Shown: piece by piece, positions 34,994 through 42,753 of the stretch
How positions within the stretch are numbered: position 1 is the stretch's first letter
Layout: each line of letters begins with the position of its first letter
NCBI RefSeq assembly: GCF_028898945.1
Contig: NZ_CP118607.1
Coordinates: 3,706,001-3,770,000 of the forward strand
DNA from: Pseudomonas sp. PSKL.D1
GTDB lineage: Bacteria > Pseudomonadota > Gammaproteobacteria > Pseudomonadales > Pseudomonadaceae
Direction: 5' to 3'
Length of the DNA stretch: 64,000 nucleotides
Notes under the pieces: model-generated
Seen by the model: only the letters and a program-made list of their open reading frames with translations
What the model was told of the DNA's origin: nothing
Database searches by the model: none
Program-made: the position numbers and the translations under genes

Positions 34994-36148
34994 TCAGAAG
35001 CTGCGCAGCGTGTTGGTCTCGACGTAATCGAAGTCGATGTCCTCCCCCAGGCCCGGCAGGTTCGACAGGTGCACGAAGCCGTCGGCGTCCATCGGGTCGA
35101 CCAGGCGCTTGAGATACGCCGGCACCTCGTCGTAGTCCAGAAACGGGTGCAACAGGCCACGCTCGTACCAGGTGCAGTTTTTGATCGCACCGACCACCGA
35201 CAGGTTGGCCGCGCCGTTGCCGTGGATTTCGCAGTCCATGCCGAACGACTCGGCCATGTGCGCCACCTTCAGGCACGGTGCGATACCGCCCACACCGGCC
35301 ACGCCGGCACGCAAGATATCGCACACGTCGTTCTTTACCCAACTGGCGCGGCTCAAGTGTTTGCCGCCGAGGCTCTCCGGGCCGAGCACGGGGATGTCCA
35401 GCTGGCTGGACAACCAGGCATAGGACTCGGCGGAATCCTCCATCATCGGCTCTTCGAACCAGGCGAAATCGAGTTTTTCCAGCGCGCGGCCGATGGTCAG
35501 CGCGTCGGTGCGGCTGTACCAGTGGTAGCCGTCGATCATCAGCGCGATGTCCGGCCCCACCGCCTCACGCACGGCGGCGCAGGCCTTGATGTCCATGGCC
35601 ACGCTGGGCGCGAACGACACCGGCGGCATCCAGGTGTGCAGCTTGATGGCCTTGTAGCCGCGTGCCACCAGCTTTTCGGCGAAGCGGCCGTACTCCTCCG
35701 GCGTCGACAACCCGCCCGGCAGCTCGTCGCCGCACATGGTCGAGCCGTAGGCCGGCACCTTGTCGCGGTAGCCACCAATCAGTTTGTACACCGGCACATT
35801 CAGCTTGCGCCCGGCCCAGTCCCACAACGCCTGCTCCACCAGCGCCAGGGCACGGTCGGTGAGCTGGCTGGCGCTGCCACGCTGCCAGTGCGCAAGGTCG
35901 TGCCAGATTTTTTCCCGGTCGAAGGCATTGGCCCCCACCAGCACCTTGCGCACAAAGCCATCCAGCACATAGGGGCGGATCAGCTCGGGTGCGCCCAGTG
36001 CGTAGCCCTCGTTGCCGCACTCGGTGCGGATGCGCAGCAGCGCCATCTGCGCCTGGGTTACATCGCCCGGGTGTGCATGGCCTGCACTGTCGACGGCACG
36101 GCGTGTGGGGTAGGAAAAAATCTGGACGTTTACAGCGGTAATGATCAT
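34994..36148 (-). CDS. Mandelate racemase/enolase-superfamily acid-sugar enzyme
   Basis: A 384-residue enolase-superfamily member: an N-terminal capping domain (1-125) and a C-terminal barrel. Seen residues are KAIKLH at the second strand (about 165-168), metal ligands in MIDGYHWYS (Asp about 213), WFEEP (Glu about 239) and LGPESL (Glu about 265), and EIHGNGA (His about 315) as the likely general acid/base. The KxH pair instead of KxK is unusual. Context (uronate dehydrogenase, lactonase) suggests a galactarate/galactarolactone dehydratase or cycloisomerase, but substrate cannot be read from sequence. It is the first gene of the leftward operon. Confidence 0.82.
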   Translation of the reverse strand: MIITAVNVQIFSYPTRRAVDSAGHAHPGDVTQAQMALLRIRTECGNEGYALGAPELIRPYVLDGFVRKVLVGANAFDREKIWHDLAHWQRGSASQLTDRALALVEQALWDWAGRKLNVPVYKLIGGYRDKVPAYGSTMCGDELPGGLSTPEEYGRFAEKLVARGYKAIKLHTWMPPVSFAPSVAMDIKACAAVREAVGPDIALMIDGYHWYSRTDALTIGRALEKLDFAWFEEPMMEDSAESYAWLSSQLDIPVLGPESLGGKHLSRASWVKNDVCDILRAGVAGVGGIAPCLKVAHMAESFGMDCEIHGNGAANLSVVGAIKNCTWYERGLLHPFLDYDEVPAYLKRLVDPMDADGFVHLSNLPGLGEDIDFDYVETNTLRSF

Positions 36149-36334
36149 GGACGTCTGAACCTTCTTATTGGATTTATGGCGGGTGAGTCACGCTCTGAGC
36201 AGGACTCTACGTCATCAGACATCTTTTGGAAAGCACCTCTTTTGAAGTTTATTTTGTGCCATTTCCATGCTCAACCATCTGCCACACCGGGTGAGATGCA
36301 CGTCACACAAAGCCAACAAATACAGCAATAACAA

Positions 36335-36352
36335 CAACTTAAACGTAAGTTG
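36335..36352. promoter_or_regulatory. Operator-like palindrome upstream of kdgM
   Basis: CAACTTA-AACG-TAAGTTG, a perfect seven-base dyad with a four-base centre, 150 bases before the kdgM start and 187 bases before the divergent gene. Confidence 0.5.
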
Positions 36353-36386
36353 CGGCGTTATATGACAACTTTGCAAGAAAAAATAG

Positions 36387-36410
36387 ACAACCCTCAGGTT
36401 GTACGATAAC
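36387..36410. promoter_or_regulatory. Overlapping dyads, candidate GntR-type operator
   Basis: ACAACC-CTCA-GGTTGT (36387-36402) overlaps GTTGTACGATAAC (36398-36410). The second resembles the FadR-subfamily half-site rule TNGTNNNACNA with one mismatch, so it may be bound by one of the GntR regulators of this locus. Confidence 0.4.
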
Positions 36411-36501
36411 TTTTCTGCCACCTGAGCCGGTGGCCGCACCTCGCCCAAGCCAGGCAACCCGTTCCAGAACGACCTCGACAAAAACAAAAAAAGAAGATCG
36501 C

Positions 36502-37227
36502 ATGAACACCACACTCCGCAATCTGCTTGCAGTTGGCTGCCTTGGCTTGTCTTTTCATGCGTGCGCCGACTCGGCCAGCATCAACTACCGCCACGGCTAC
36601 ACCGAAGACGACAGCATCCATTCCGACCGCATCAAGCTCAATTACCGCAAGGACAGCGGCCTGGGCTTTGCCGCCGAGATGAAGTACCGCACCGGCGGCG
36701 ACCGCGAAGACGTCGCGTACGACAACATGGTCAACAACGGCCATGAATTCACCGTGGACTACAACTACAAGCTGAGCCCACAGTCGACGCTGACCCCGGC
36801 CTTCCAGATGGAGAGCGTGAAAGACGCCACCACCTACAAGTTCGGCCTCAAGTACAGCTACAAGATCAACGACACCTGGTACGTCGCCGCCCGCCTGCGC
36901 CAGGACGCGCGCAGCCTGGACCGCGACCAGGTCGACCACAGCAAATCCGACCGCGCCAAAGACGACCAGAACACCACCCGCTACGAAGGCTGGCTGGGCT
37001 ACACCCCCAAAGGCCCGTGGGCCTTCGAGTACCAGTACATCCACTTCCAGACCGACTACATCCGCTACGACAACAAGAAGAGCGACTACGAGCAGAACCT
37101 GATCATCAAATACAAGCTCAACAAGGAATGGTCGCCCTTCATGGAAGTGGGCGACATCAAGGTCAACGCCTACACCGACGACCGCCAGGCCCGCTGGCGC
37201 GTGGGCGTGCAGTACAACTTCCTGTAA
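36502..37227 (+). CDS. kdgM: KdgM-family oligogalacturonate porin
   Basis: A 241-residue outer-membrane protein from ATG 36502 with a signal peptide (MNTTLRNLLAVGCLGLSFHACA). The rest is alternating beta-strand sequence rich in aromatic and charged residues, with the KdgM-like start SINYRHGYTEDDSIHSDRIKLNYR and a terminal phenylalanine-type strand (WRVGVQYNFL). KdgM porins pass anionic oligogalacturonides. It heads a rightward operon with udh and the lactonase. Confidence 0.9.
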   Translation: MNTTLRNLLAVGCLGLSFHACADSASINYRHGYTEDDSIHSDRIKLNYRKDSGLGFAAEMKYRTGGDREDVAYDNMVNNGHEFTVDYNYKLSPQSTLTPAFQMESVKDATTYKFGLKYSYKINDTWYVAARLRQDARSLDRDQVDHSKSDRAKDDQNTTRYEGWLGYTPKGPWAFEYQYIHFQTDYIRYDNKKSDYEQNLIIKYKLNKEWSPFMEVGDIKVNAYTDDRQARWRVGVQYNFL

Positions 37228-37254
37228 TTCCTCCTTCAAACTACGGCGACCGTC

Positions 37255-38085
37255 ATGAGTAACTTCAACCACCGCGACACCCCAAAACCGTTCAACCGCC
37301 TGCTGCTGACCGGCGCCGCTGGCGGCCTTGGCCAGGTCATGCGCGAACGCTTGCAGGCCCATGCCAATGTGGTGCGGGTTTCGGACATCAGCGCCATGGC
37401 CCCGGCGGCGGGCGACCATGAAGAAGTGGTGAGCTGCAACCTGGCGGACAAGGCGGCGGTACTGGCGCTGGCCCAGGATGTGGATGCCATCGTGCACCTG
37501 GGCGGCATCAGCACCGAGCGCGACTTTGAGTCGATACTGGATGCCAACATTCGTGGCACCTTTCATATCTATGAAGCGGCGCGCAAGCACGGCATCAAGC
37601 GCGTGGTGTTTGCCAGCTCCAACCATGTAACCGGCTTTTACCCGCAGGACGAACAGGTGGACGCCCACTCCCCTCGCCGGCCTGACTGTTATTACGGGTT
37701 GTCCAAGGCCTATGGCGAGGACCTGGCCACGTTTTACTTTCACCGGTATGGCATTGAGACGGTCAGCTTGCGCATAGGGTCATCATTCCCCGAGCCGCGT
37801 AACGTGCGCATGCTCAGCACCTGGTTGAGCTATGACGACCTCGATCATCTGGTGGAGCGTGCGCTGGTGTGCGAGGGCGTTGGGCATACCGTGGTGTATG
37901 GCATGTCGGATAACCGCGATGTGTGGTGGAGCAACCGGTTTGCGGCGCACCTGGGGTTTGCGCCGAAAGACAGCTCCGAGCGTTTTCGTGCGCAGATGGA
38001 AGCGCTGCCCAAGCCCGCAGCTGATGACCGCTCCGCGCTATTGCAAGGTGGTGCGTTTACCACTGCCGGCCCCTTTGACGACTGA
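37255..38085 (+). CDS. udh: NAD-dependent uronate dehydrogenase
   Basis: A 276-residue extended SDR closely resembling characterised P. putida/P. syringae Udh. It oxidises D-galacturonate or D-glucuronate to the aldarolactone. The nucleotide motif is TGAAGGLGQ (residues 16-24), catalytic YYGLSKAYGED (Tyr and Lys about 143-147), with family blocks RIGSSFPEPRN and TWLSYDDLDHLVERAL. It follows kdgM by 27 bases. Confidence 0.94.
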   Translation: MSNFNHRDTPKPFNRLLLTGAAGGLGQVMRERLQAHANVVRVSDISAMAPAAGDHEEVVSCNLADKAAVLALAQDVDAIVHLGGISTERDFESILDANIRGTFHIYEAARKHGIKRVVFASSNHVTGFYPQDEQVDAHSPRRPDCYYGLSKAYGEDLATFYFHRYGIETVSLRIGSSFPEPRNVRMLSTWLSYDDLDHLVERALVCEGVGHTVVYGMSDNRDVWWSNRFAAHLGFAPKDSSERFRAQMEALPKPAADDRSALLQGGAFTTAGPFDD

Positions 38086-38100
38086 ACCCGGAGCTGCCCG

Positions 38101-38982
38101 ATGACGGCCGAATTGTTGGTTGATGCACGTAACGCCACGGGTGAAAGCCCGGTGTGGCACCCCGAGGAAAATGCCTTGTACTGGGTCGACATTCCCGCTG
38201 GCCGGCTGCACCGCTGGCAGGCGGACGGGCAGACGCGGACCTGGCAAGGGGAAGAGATGCTGGGGTGCATTGCCCTCGCTGGCGATGGCAAATGGTTGGG
38301 CGCGCGGGAGCATGGGATTTGCCTGCTGACGCCCGGGGATGATGGCCGGCTGCATGCCGAGCCTGCCGCAGCTGTGGAACATGCGCGGGAACAGATGCGC
38401 TTCAACGATGGGCGTTGTGACCGGCAAGGGCGGTTTTGGGCGGGCACGTTGCAGACGAACCTGGGTGGTGAGCCGACTGGGGCGCTCTACCGGTTTGAGC
38501 CGCATCTTGAGGTGCTGCCGGCGCGGCTGGATGGGTTCAAGGTGCCCAACGGGATGGCGTTCAGCCCCGATGGCCGCACGATGTACCTGTCGGACTCGCA
38601 CCCGAGCGTGCAGACGATCTGGGCGTATGACTATGACATTGACACTGGCACGCCGCATAACCGCAGGGTGTTTGTTGATATGAACCAGCATCCCGGGCGG
38701 CCGGATGGGGCGGCGGTGGACGTTGAAGGGTGTTACTGGATTTGTGCGATTGATGCCGGGCTGGTGTTGCGATTCACGCCGGATGGGCGGCTGGACCGGG
38801 CGCTGGAGGTGCCGGTGAAGAAGCCGACCATGTGTGCGTTTGGCGGGGCGCGGATGGATACGTTATTTGTGACGTCCATTCGGCCGCAGGGGGTGGATTT
38901 GAGCGATCAGCCGTTGGCGGGTGGGGTGTTTGCGCTGGATCCGGGGGTGACGGGGATTGCTGAGGTGGTGGCGCGGGTTTGA
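38101..38982 (+). CDS. SMP-30/gluconolactonase family lactonase (aldarolactone hydrolase)
   Basis: A 293-residue six-bladed propeller lactonase. Metal ligands are in ATGESPVWHPEENALYWVDI (Glu about 15), RFNDGRCDRQGRFWAGT (Asn), PNGMAFSPDGRTMYLSDS (Asn) and PDGAAVDVEGCYW (Asp). It opens the lactone made by Udh to the linear aldarate. GGAG precedes the ATG. The 3' half is visibly G-rich. It is the last recognisable gene of the pectin locus; accessory DNA follows. Confidence 0.9.
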   Translation: MTAELLVDARNATGESPVWHPEENALYWVDIPAGRLHRWQADGQTRTWQGEEMLGCIALAGDGKWLGAREHGICLLTPGDDGRLHAEPAAAVEHAREQMRFNDGRCDRQGRFWAGTLQTNLGGEPTGALYRFEPHLEVLPARLDGFKVPNGMAFSPDGRTMYLSDSHPSVQTIWAYDYDIDTGTPHNRRVFVDMNQHPGRPDGAAVDVEGCYWICAIDAGLVLRFTPDGRLDRALEVPVKKPTMCAFGGARMDTLFVTSIRPQGVDLSDQPLAGGVFALDPGVTGIAEVVARV

Positions 38983-39080
38983 GGCTGAAACCGCTCACCT
39001 GAATCACCTTTTGCCGAGCAGTGCAGACTGATATGGCCTGGCCACAAGCCTTGAGCGCACATGGACATCAAGCATCATGA

Positions 39081-39314
39081 TCAAACGCCTCCAGTGCGCT
39101 GCTCGTTGAGAATGTCCTCTACTGTTCGCTCATTACCAGCCTTGACCACTTTCAGATCGTAACCGGCGGGTTCCAGCAGTCGAACAAGCGCTAAAACGCT
39201 CATATCACCTTTGGCCAGTGTTTCCATCCGAGCCACGGTAGAGCGTGATACGCCTGCGCGGCTAGCTAGCAGCTCTTGGCTGAGCTTTGCATTTCGCCGG
39301 GCTTGCTTCAGCAT
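39081..39314 (-). CDS. Orphan XRE/HipB-like HTH regulator
   Basis: 77 residues from ATG 39314, almost all a Cro/C1-type HTH (LSQELLASRAGVSRSTVARMETLAKGDMSVLALVRLLEPAGYDL). The frame stays protein-like upstream (LQTSSLYDVAEMLKQARR), yet has no ATG, GTG or TTG there. The true start may be a rare codon, or the gene may have lost it. No hipA-like toxin is adjacent. Four matching 18-bp dyads lie just upstream, as for an autorepressor. Confidence 0.75.
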   Translation of the reverse strand: MLKQARRNAKLSQELLASRAGVSRSTVARMETLAKGDMSVLALVRLLEPAGYDLKVVKAGNERTVEDILNEQRTGGV

Positions 39315-39342
39315 TTCGGCAACATCGTATAGAGAGGACGTT

Positions 39343-39488
39343 TGTAGCCCCTGAGCATCAAAAATAAGCGTTTTGGTCAGTTATGTAGCCCTTGAGCCAC
39401 ACGCAAGCAACTAATCTCTTATCTCGCCCTGTAGCACCAGGGCTACAAAAATGCTCAGAACTGACTATTTTGTAGCCTTAAGGCCACA
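39343..39488. repeat. Four spaced 18-bp dyads, candidate operators of the XRE regulator
   Basis: Sites: TGTAGCCCCTGAGCATCA (39343-39360, right half degenerate), TGTAGCCCTTGAGCCACA (39384-39401), TGTAGCACCAGGGCTACA (39430-39447) and TGTAGCCTTAAGGCCACA (39471-39488). The consensus is TGTRGCNYNNRNGCYACA, a two-fold symmetric site. Start-to-start distances are 41, 46 and 41 bases, close to four helical turns. The first copy falls in the XRE gene's 5' extension. Confidence 0.75.
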
Positions 39489-39565
39489 GAAAGCGATGAA
39501 CATTGACTACCGAGGGGCATTGCGACCCAACTGCCTTACTCAAAAACAAAATCCTGTACAGCTCT

Positions 39566-39607
39566 TGTAGGAGCGGATTCATCCGCGATGGGGCGCAAAG
39601 CGCCCCC
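39566..39607. repeat. Single REP element
   Basis: TGTAGGAGCGGATTCATCCG then ATGGGGCGCAAAGCGCCCCCA. Confidence 0.8.
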
Positions 39608-39688
39608 AATCACCCACTTGAGCCTCGTGATGGCCTGAATATCGAGTGCCGCCCGCGAAAGCAATCTAGGCCCGTACCGTTCACCTGA

Positions 39689-39853
39689 GTGGGAACTGAA
39701 GAAAAAATCGGCGTAATCGCAAAATCTGAAGATTTTGTTAACCCACTCAAAAAAATCACAACGCTAACGACCAAACTGAAAGAAAGTGCATGCACCGCAG
39801 ATAATCGCTTCGACGTCCGCGGCCGTACCCTCGCCAACCTGGCCATGATGTAG
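39689..39853 (+). CDS. Short ORF or gene remnant (54 codons)
   Basis: A GTG-initiated frame immediately after an in-frame TGA reads EEKIGVIAKSEDFVNPLKK and ends ADNRFDVRGRTLANLAMM. The composition looks protein-like, but there is no good ribosome site. A similar phrase (KTEDFHIPVKEM) is readable around 42147-42182, also just after a REP element, so both may be decayed copies of one gene. The rest of 39489-39910 shows only a REP. Confidence 0.25.
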   Translation: MGTEEKIGVIAKSEDFVNPLKKITTLTTKLKESACTADNRFDVRGRTLANLAMM

Positions 39854-39910
39854 CAACCCACCCCCACTTCATCCACAATCAGCCACCCCGCCCAAGCCCG
39901 CAGGCACCCA

Positions 39911-41074
39911 ATGCTCACCACCCTCGCCATCGGCAACTACCGCTCGATCAACCACCTCGTGCTGCCGCTGGGCCAACTCAACCTGGTGACCGGCGCCAAC
40001 GGCAGCGGCAAGTCCAACCTGTACAAAGCCCTGCGCCTGCTCGCCGAAACCGCCCAAGGCGGCGTGATTGAAGCCCTCGCCCGCGAAGGCGGCCTTGACT
40101 CAACCTGGTGGGCCGGCCCGGAAATGAGTGCCCGCATGAAGCGCGGCGAAGTCCCCATCCAGGGCCAGCACCCCTCAGAAGCCAAACGCCTGCGCCTGGG
40201 TTTTGCCACCGAGGATTTCGGCTTTGCCATATCACTCGGCCTACCGATGCCACTCCCGTACCCAACCGCATTCATGCTCGACCCCGAGATAAAATGCGAA
40301 GCCATCTGGGGCGCCGGTGCCTACCGCCCCTCTTCCCTGCTGGTAGAACGCAAAAACGCCATGGTCCGCGCCAGAGCAGAAAACGGCTGGGAAATACTCG
40401 ACCAGCATGCCGACAGCTGCGAAAGCTTCTTCAACATCGTCGGCCGCCCCCGCCAAGCCCCGGAGATCGGCGAGCTGCGGGCGTTCATCAATAGCTGGCG
40501 CTTCTACGACCACTTCCGCATCGACCGCGACGCCCCCTGCCGCCAGCCCCAGTTGGGCACCCGCACGCCAGTGCTGCATCACGACGGCCGCAATCTCGCT
40601 TCGGCGCTGCAAACCATTATCGAGATTGGCGAGGTGGAAGACCTAGAGGCAGCCCTGGAGGACGCGTTTCCCGGCAGCCGCCTGGACATTGATGCGCCAC
40701 CCGGAGGAATGTTCAGCGTGCGCCTGCACCAGCACGGGCTGTTACGGCCATTGGGCGGCGCTGAATTGTCGGACGGCACGTTGCGTTACCTGCTGCTGAT
40801 GGCCGCCCTGCTGACACCCCGCCCGCCCTCGCTGATGGTGCTGAACGAACCGGAAACCAGCCTGCATGCCGACCTGCTGCCTGCACTGGCACGGCTGATT
40901 ATTCGCGCTTCGCAGCGGAGCCAGGTTTGGGTGGTTTCGCACAGTGCGCCGTTGATTGAGGCGCTGTCGGCGTGTGAGGGGTGCCAGGTGTTGGAGCTGG
41001 AGAAGGTGCAGGGGCAAACGCAGCTGCGCGGGGTTGGGTTGCTGGATGAGCCGTTGTGGCGGTGGGTGGATTGA
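39911..41074 (+). CDS. SMC/RecF-like AAA ATPase
   Basis: A 387-residue ATPase of the ABC/SMC head type: Walker A TGANGSGKSNLYKALRLL (about residues 27-44), signature-like GGAELSDGTLRYLLLMAALL (about 278-297), Walker B SLMVLNEPETSLH and the switch VVSHS. No coiled coil or nuclease domain is fused. Such stand-alone ATPases are common in accessory regions, where some act in defence; the function here is unknown. Confidence 0.8.
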   Translation: MLTTLAIGNYRSINHLVLPLGQLNLVTGANGSGKSNLYKALRLLAETAQGGVIEALAREGGLDSTWWAGPEMSARMKRGEVPIQGQHPSEAKRLRLGFATEDFGFAISLGLPMPLPYPTAFMLDPEIKCEAIWGAGAYRPSSLLVERKNAMVRARAENGWEILDQHADSCESFFNIVGRPRQAPEIGELRAFINSWRFYDHFRIDRDAPCRQPQLGTRTPVLHHDGRNLASALQTIIEIGEVEDLEAALEDAFPGSRLDIDAPPGGMFSVRLHQHGLLRPLGGAELSDGTLRYLLLMAALLTPRPPSLMVLNEPETSLHADLLPALARLIIRASQRSQVWVVSHSAPLIEALSACEGCQVLELEKVQGQTQLRGVGLLDEPLWRWVD

Positions 41075-41233
41075 GCGGGAAAATCAGATTTAGGCCCTTT
41101 TTTGTAGGACGTTTCCCAAAGATACTGCCCTCCGTTGCGGTCGTATTTTTAGCGTTTTAGTCTCGGCGCGTTGCTGCTTATCAGTGACTAGCTTTGACAG
41201 GCTAATGATGACCAAACATGCAGCTTTGCCTAT

Positions 41234-41307
41234 GGCGGCTGTGTGTGGGGCACCCCCGTGTGCGCCGGTTTGGTCTTCACCGGTCTGTCAACCCATACAC
41301 AGCTGCC
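41234..41307 (+). ncRNA. Structured RNA leader (three-way junction) upstream of the DUF6124 gene
   Basis: A 16-bp closing helix pairs 41234-41249 (GGCGGCTGTGTGTGGG) with 41292-41307 (CCCATACACAGCTGCC); every position pairs, two as G-U. Inside are two hairpins: GCAC/GTGC (41250-41263) and CCGGT/ACCGG (41265-41283). The element ends 48 bases before ATG 41356. It overlaps no convincing ORF, although short frames run through it. Confidence 0.55.
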
Positions 41308-41355
41308 ACCACTTGTTTGACAGCAAGCGCTGGTCGCTCCATTGAGGACCAAAAA

Positions 41356-41598
41356 ATGCTGAAGATCGTCCCCGATCCACCCCACTATCTCCATGCCCTG
41401 GAAGATACATTGATGATGGCTGCGGATTACGCGCTATGTGCTGAGGCTGTTGCCCAACAGGCGATATTGATGCAGCCCAAGTCGCCGGTGTCCGTATTGA
41501 TCATGGCATCGATGCACGAGCTTGAGTCGCTCCGCAAATTGCTCGAGTCCGCGCTGGTTCAAGTGCAAAAGCCAGCGGACCCGCAGGCACTTAACTAA
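41356..41598 (+). CDS. Small DUF6124-like protein
   Basis: 80 residues (MLKIVPDPPHYLHALEDTLMMAADYALCAEAVAQQAI...), the pattern of the Pseudomonas DUF6124 family: KIVPDPP start and a helical remainder. The start follows GAGGACC. The function is unknown. Copies are frequent in Pseudomonas genomes, often next to DUF3077 genes as here. Confidence 0.7.
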   Translation: MLKIVPDPPHYLHALEDTLMMAADYALCAEAVAQQAILMQPKSPVSVLIMASMHELESLRKLLESALVQVQKPADPQALN

Positions 41599-41613
41599 AA
41601 CGCATCATGTTGA

Positions 41614-41639
41614 GCCCGGGGCGGCCAACCACCCCGGGC
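41614..41639 (+). terminator. GC-rich hairpin between the two small genes
   Basis: GCCCGGGG (41614-41621) and CCCCGGGC (41632-41639) form an eight-base stem. No T-tract follows, so it may stabilise or partition the mRNA rather than terminate. Confidence 0.45.
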
Positions 41640-41665
41640 GGCTACGCTTTCAGGGAGATCAGCCA

Positions 41666-41920
41666 ATGCCCACCCATTTCACCGTCGGCAAAACCACCTT
41701 CTACCAAGGTGAAAACCAAACCCACCCCCTCTTCCGCATCGAACCCGGCATCCCCTGCCAACACGCCCGCGAACAAGCCTCCGAACTGATGGGCTACGCC
41801 CGCGACCTCAGCATCGACGGCCTGATGGAAGACAAACCCCACCTACTCTGGGCCTCCCACTACCTCTGCGCCCTGGCCAAAGCCCTGCTGGATGACGCCG
41901 AGCTCGGCATGACCCACTAA
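41666..41920 (+). CDS. DUF3077 family protein
   Basis: 84 residues (FTVGKTTFYQGENQTHPLFRIEPGIPCQHAREQASELMGYARDL...), matching the small DUF3077 family of pseudomonads. CAGGGAGATC precedes ATG 41666. The function is unknown; it is likely co-transcribed with the DUF6124 gene. Confidence 0.75.
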   Translation: MPTHFTVGKTTFYQGENQTHPLFRIEPGIPCQHAREQASELMGYARDLSIDGLMEDKPHLLWASHYLCALAKALLDDAELGMTH

Positions 41921-41970
41921 CCCCAACGTGGGCAACTGCATCACTCACAATCAAAAACCTGCACAACTCG

Positions 41971-42012
41971 TGTAGGAGCGGATTCATCCGCGATGGGGCG
42001 CAACGCGCCCCC
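41971..42012. repeat. Single REP element
   Basis: TGTAGGAGCGGATTCATCCG then ATGGGGCGCAACGCGCCCCC, nearly identical to the one at 39566. Confidence 0.8.
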
Positions 42013-42256
42013 ATTCCGCTAGCTGACCTTTGCGGCGGGCAGTAGGACAAGCCCCACCCGCGAACGCGAGTGAAGCCCGTGCCCCGGATTACGGCCCAGA
42101 CCTCGCAGCAGCTCAACGCCTCAAGAACAAATCAGCCCATACCCGAAAACTGAAGATTTTCACATCCCAGTAAAAGAAATGTCGGCGACATGGCCAGAAC
42201 TGAAGAAAATGTCTGTGCCTAGCCACCTTTCAACGACGACCTCAAACCTTCCCCCT
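42013..42256. other. Intergenic stretch with a possible gene remnant
   Basis: Apart from the phrase KTEDFHIPVKEM readable near 42147-42182, which echoes the short ORF at 39689, nothing recognisable is present. Confidence 0.3.
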
Positions 42257-42753
42257 TTAGATCTCAAGCTCCATCACCTGCGATTCCAAAGACGACGCCT
42301 CGCGCAAAGGCCCCGGCTCACCAACTGGCCGAATTCCGCATGCGCGGTACAGATGCATCGCCGGACTGTCCGTGATCGTCACACCCAAACGAATACGCTG
42401 CGCACCGCAGCCTTCGGACCAAGCAATAGCACTCTCAAGCAAAGCACGCCCAATACCAACGCCGCGTGCACTAGGGTCTACCACATCTGGAAAACCTCGA
42501 CCAAACCTGGCTCAGCATCCGATGATTTGCACCAGACCAAACCACAAGCCTCTCCCTGCTTGAAAGCAAGAAATGCCCGAGCGTAGGTGGAAGTAGCCAT
42601 CCCAGCAACCCGAGACTCCCAGTCCCCATTGCTGCGAACCAGCTCACCCTCAAAAGTACTTGCGAAAGCGTCCGGCGACTCACTCAGAGCGCTTAAACGC
42701 AGATCGCGATAAAGCTTCCATTCATTTGCTTCGATTGGACGGACGAAAACCAT
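42257..42753 (-). pseudogene. GNAT acetyltransferase split by a one-base deletion
   Basis: Frame 1 (42753-42478) reads MVFVRPIEANEWKLYRDLRL and ends GLVEVFQMW-stop. Frame 2 (42484-42257) continues VDPSARGVGIGRALLESAIAWS, the GNAT acetyl-CoA loop (RGxGIGRALL) and C-terminus. Adding one G at the junction (TGGTAG to TGGGTAG) would fuse them as FQMWVDPSARGVGIG, a normal GNAT. AGGGG precedes ATG 42753. This is either a genuine recent pseudogene or a homopolymer sequencing error. Confidence 0.85.

Larger units (their letters stand above)
36149..36501. other. 353-bp divergent regulatory region of the pectin locus
   Basis: AT-rich gap between the leftward acid-sugar/ABC operon and the rightward kdgM-udh-lactonase genes. 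It holds two operator-like dyads (listed separately) and no credible ORF. Confidence 0.6.

Noticed and set aside
39081..39488. A toxin-antitoxin pair with the XRE protein as antitoxin
   Set aside because: No hipA-like or other toxin gene lies on either side within the readable region.
39343..39488. A CRISPR array
   Set aside because: Only four 18-bp symmetric repeats with 23-28-base gaps, a degenerate first copy and no cas genes; operator dyads fit better.
41174..41355. A 45-codon peptide (MMTKHAALPMAAVCG...) in the RNA leader
   Set aside because: No ribosome site, and the strong base-pairing of 41234-41307 explains the sequence better; a leader peptide cannot be fully excluded.
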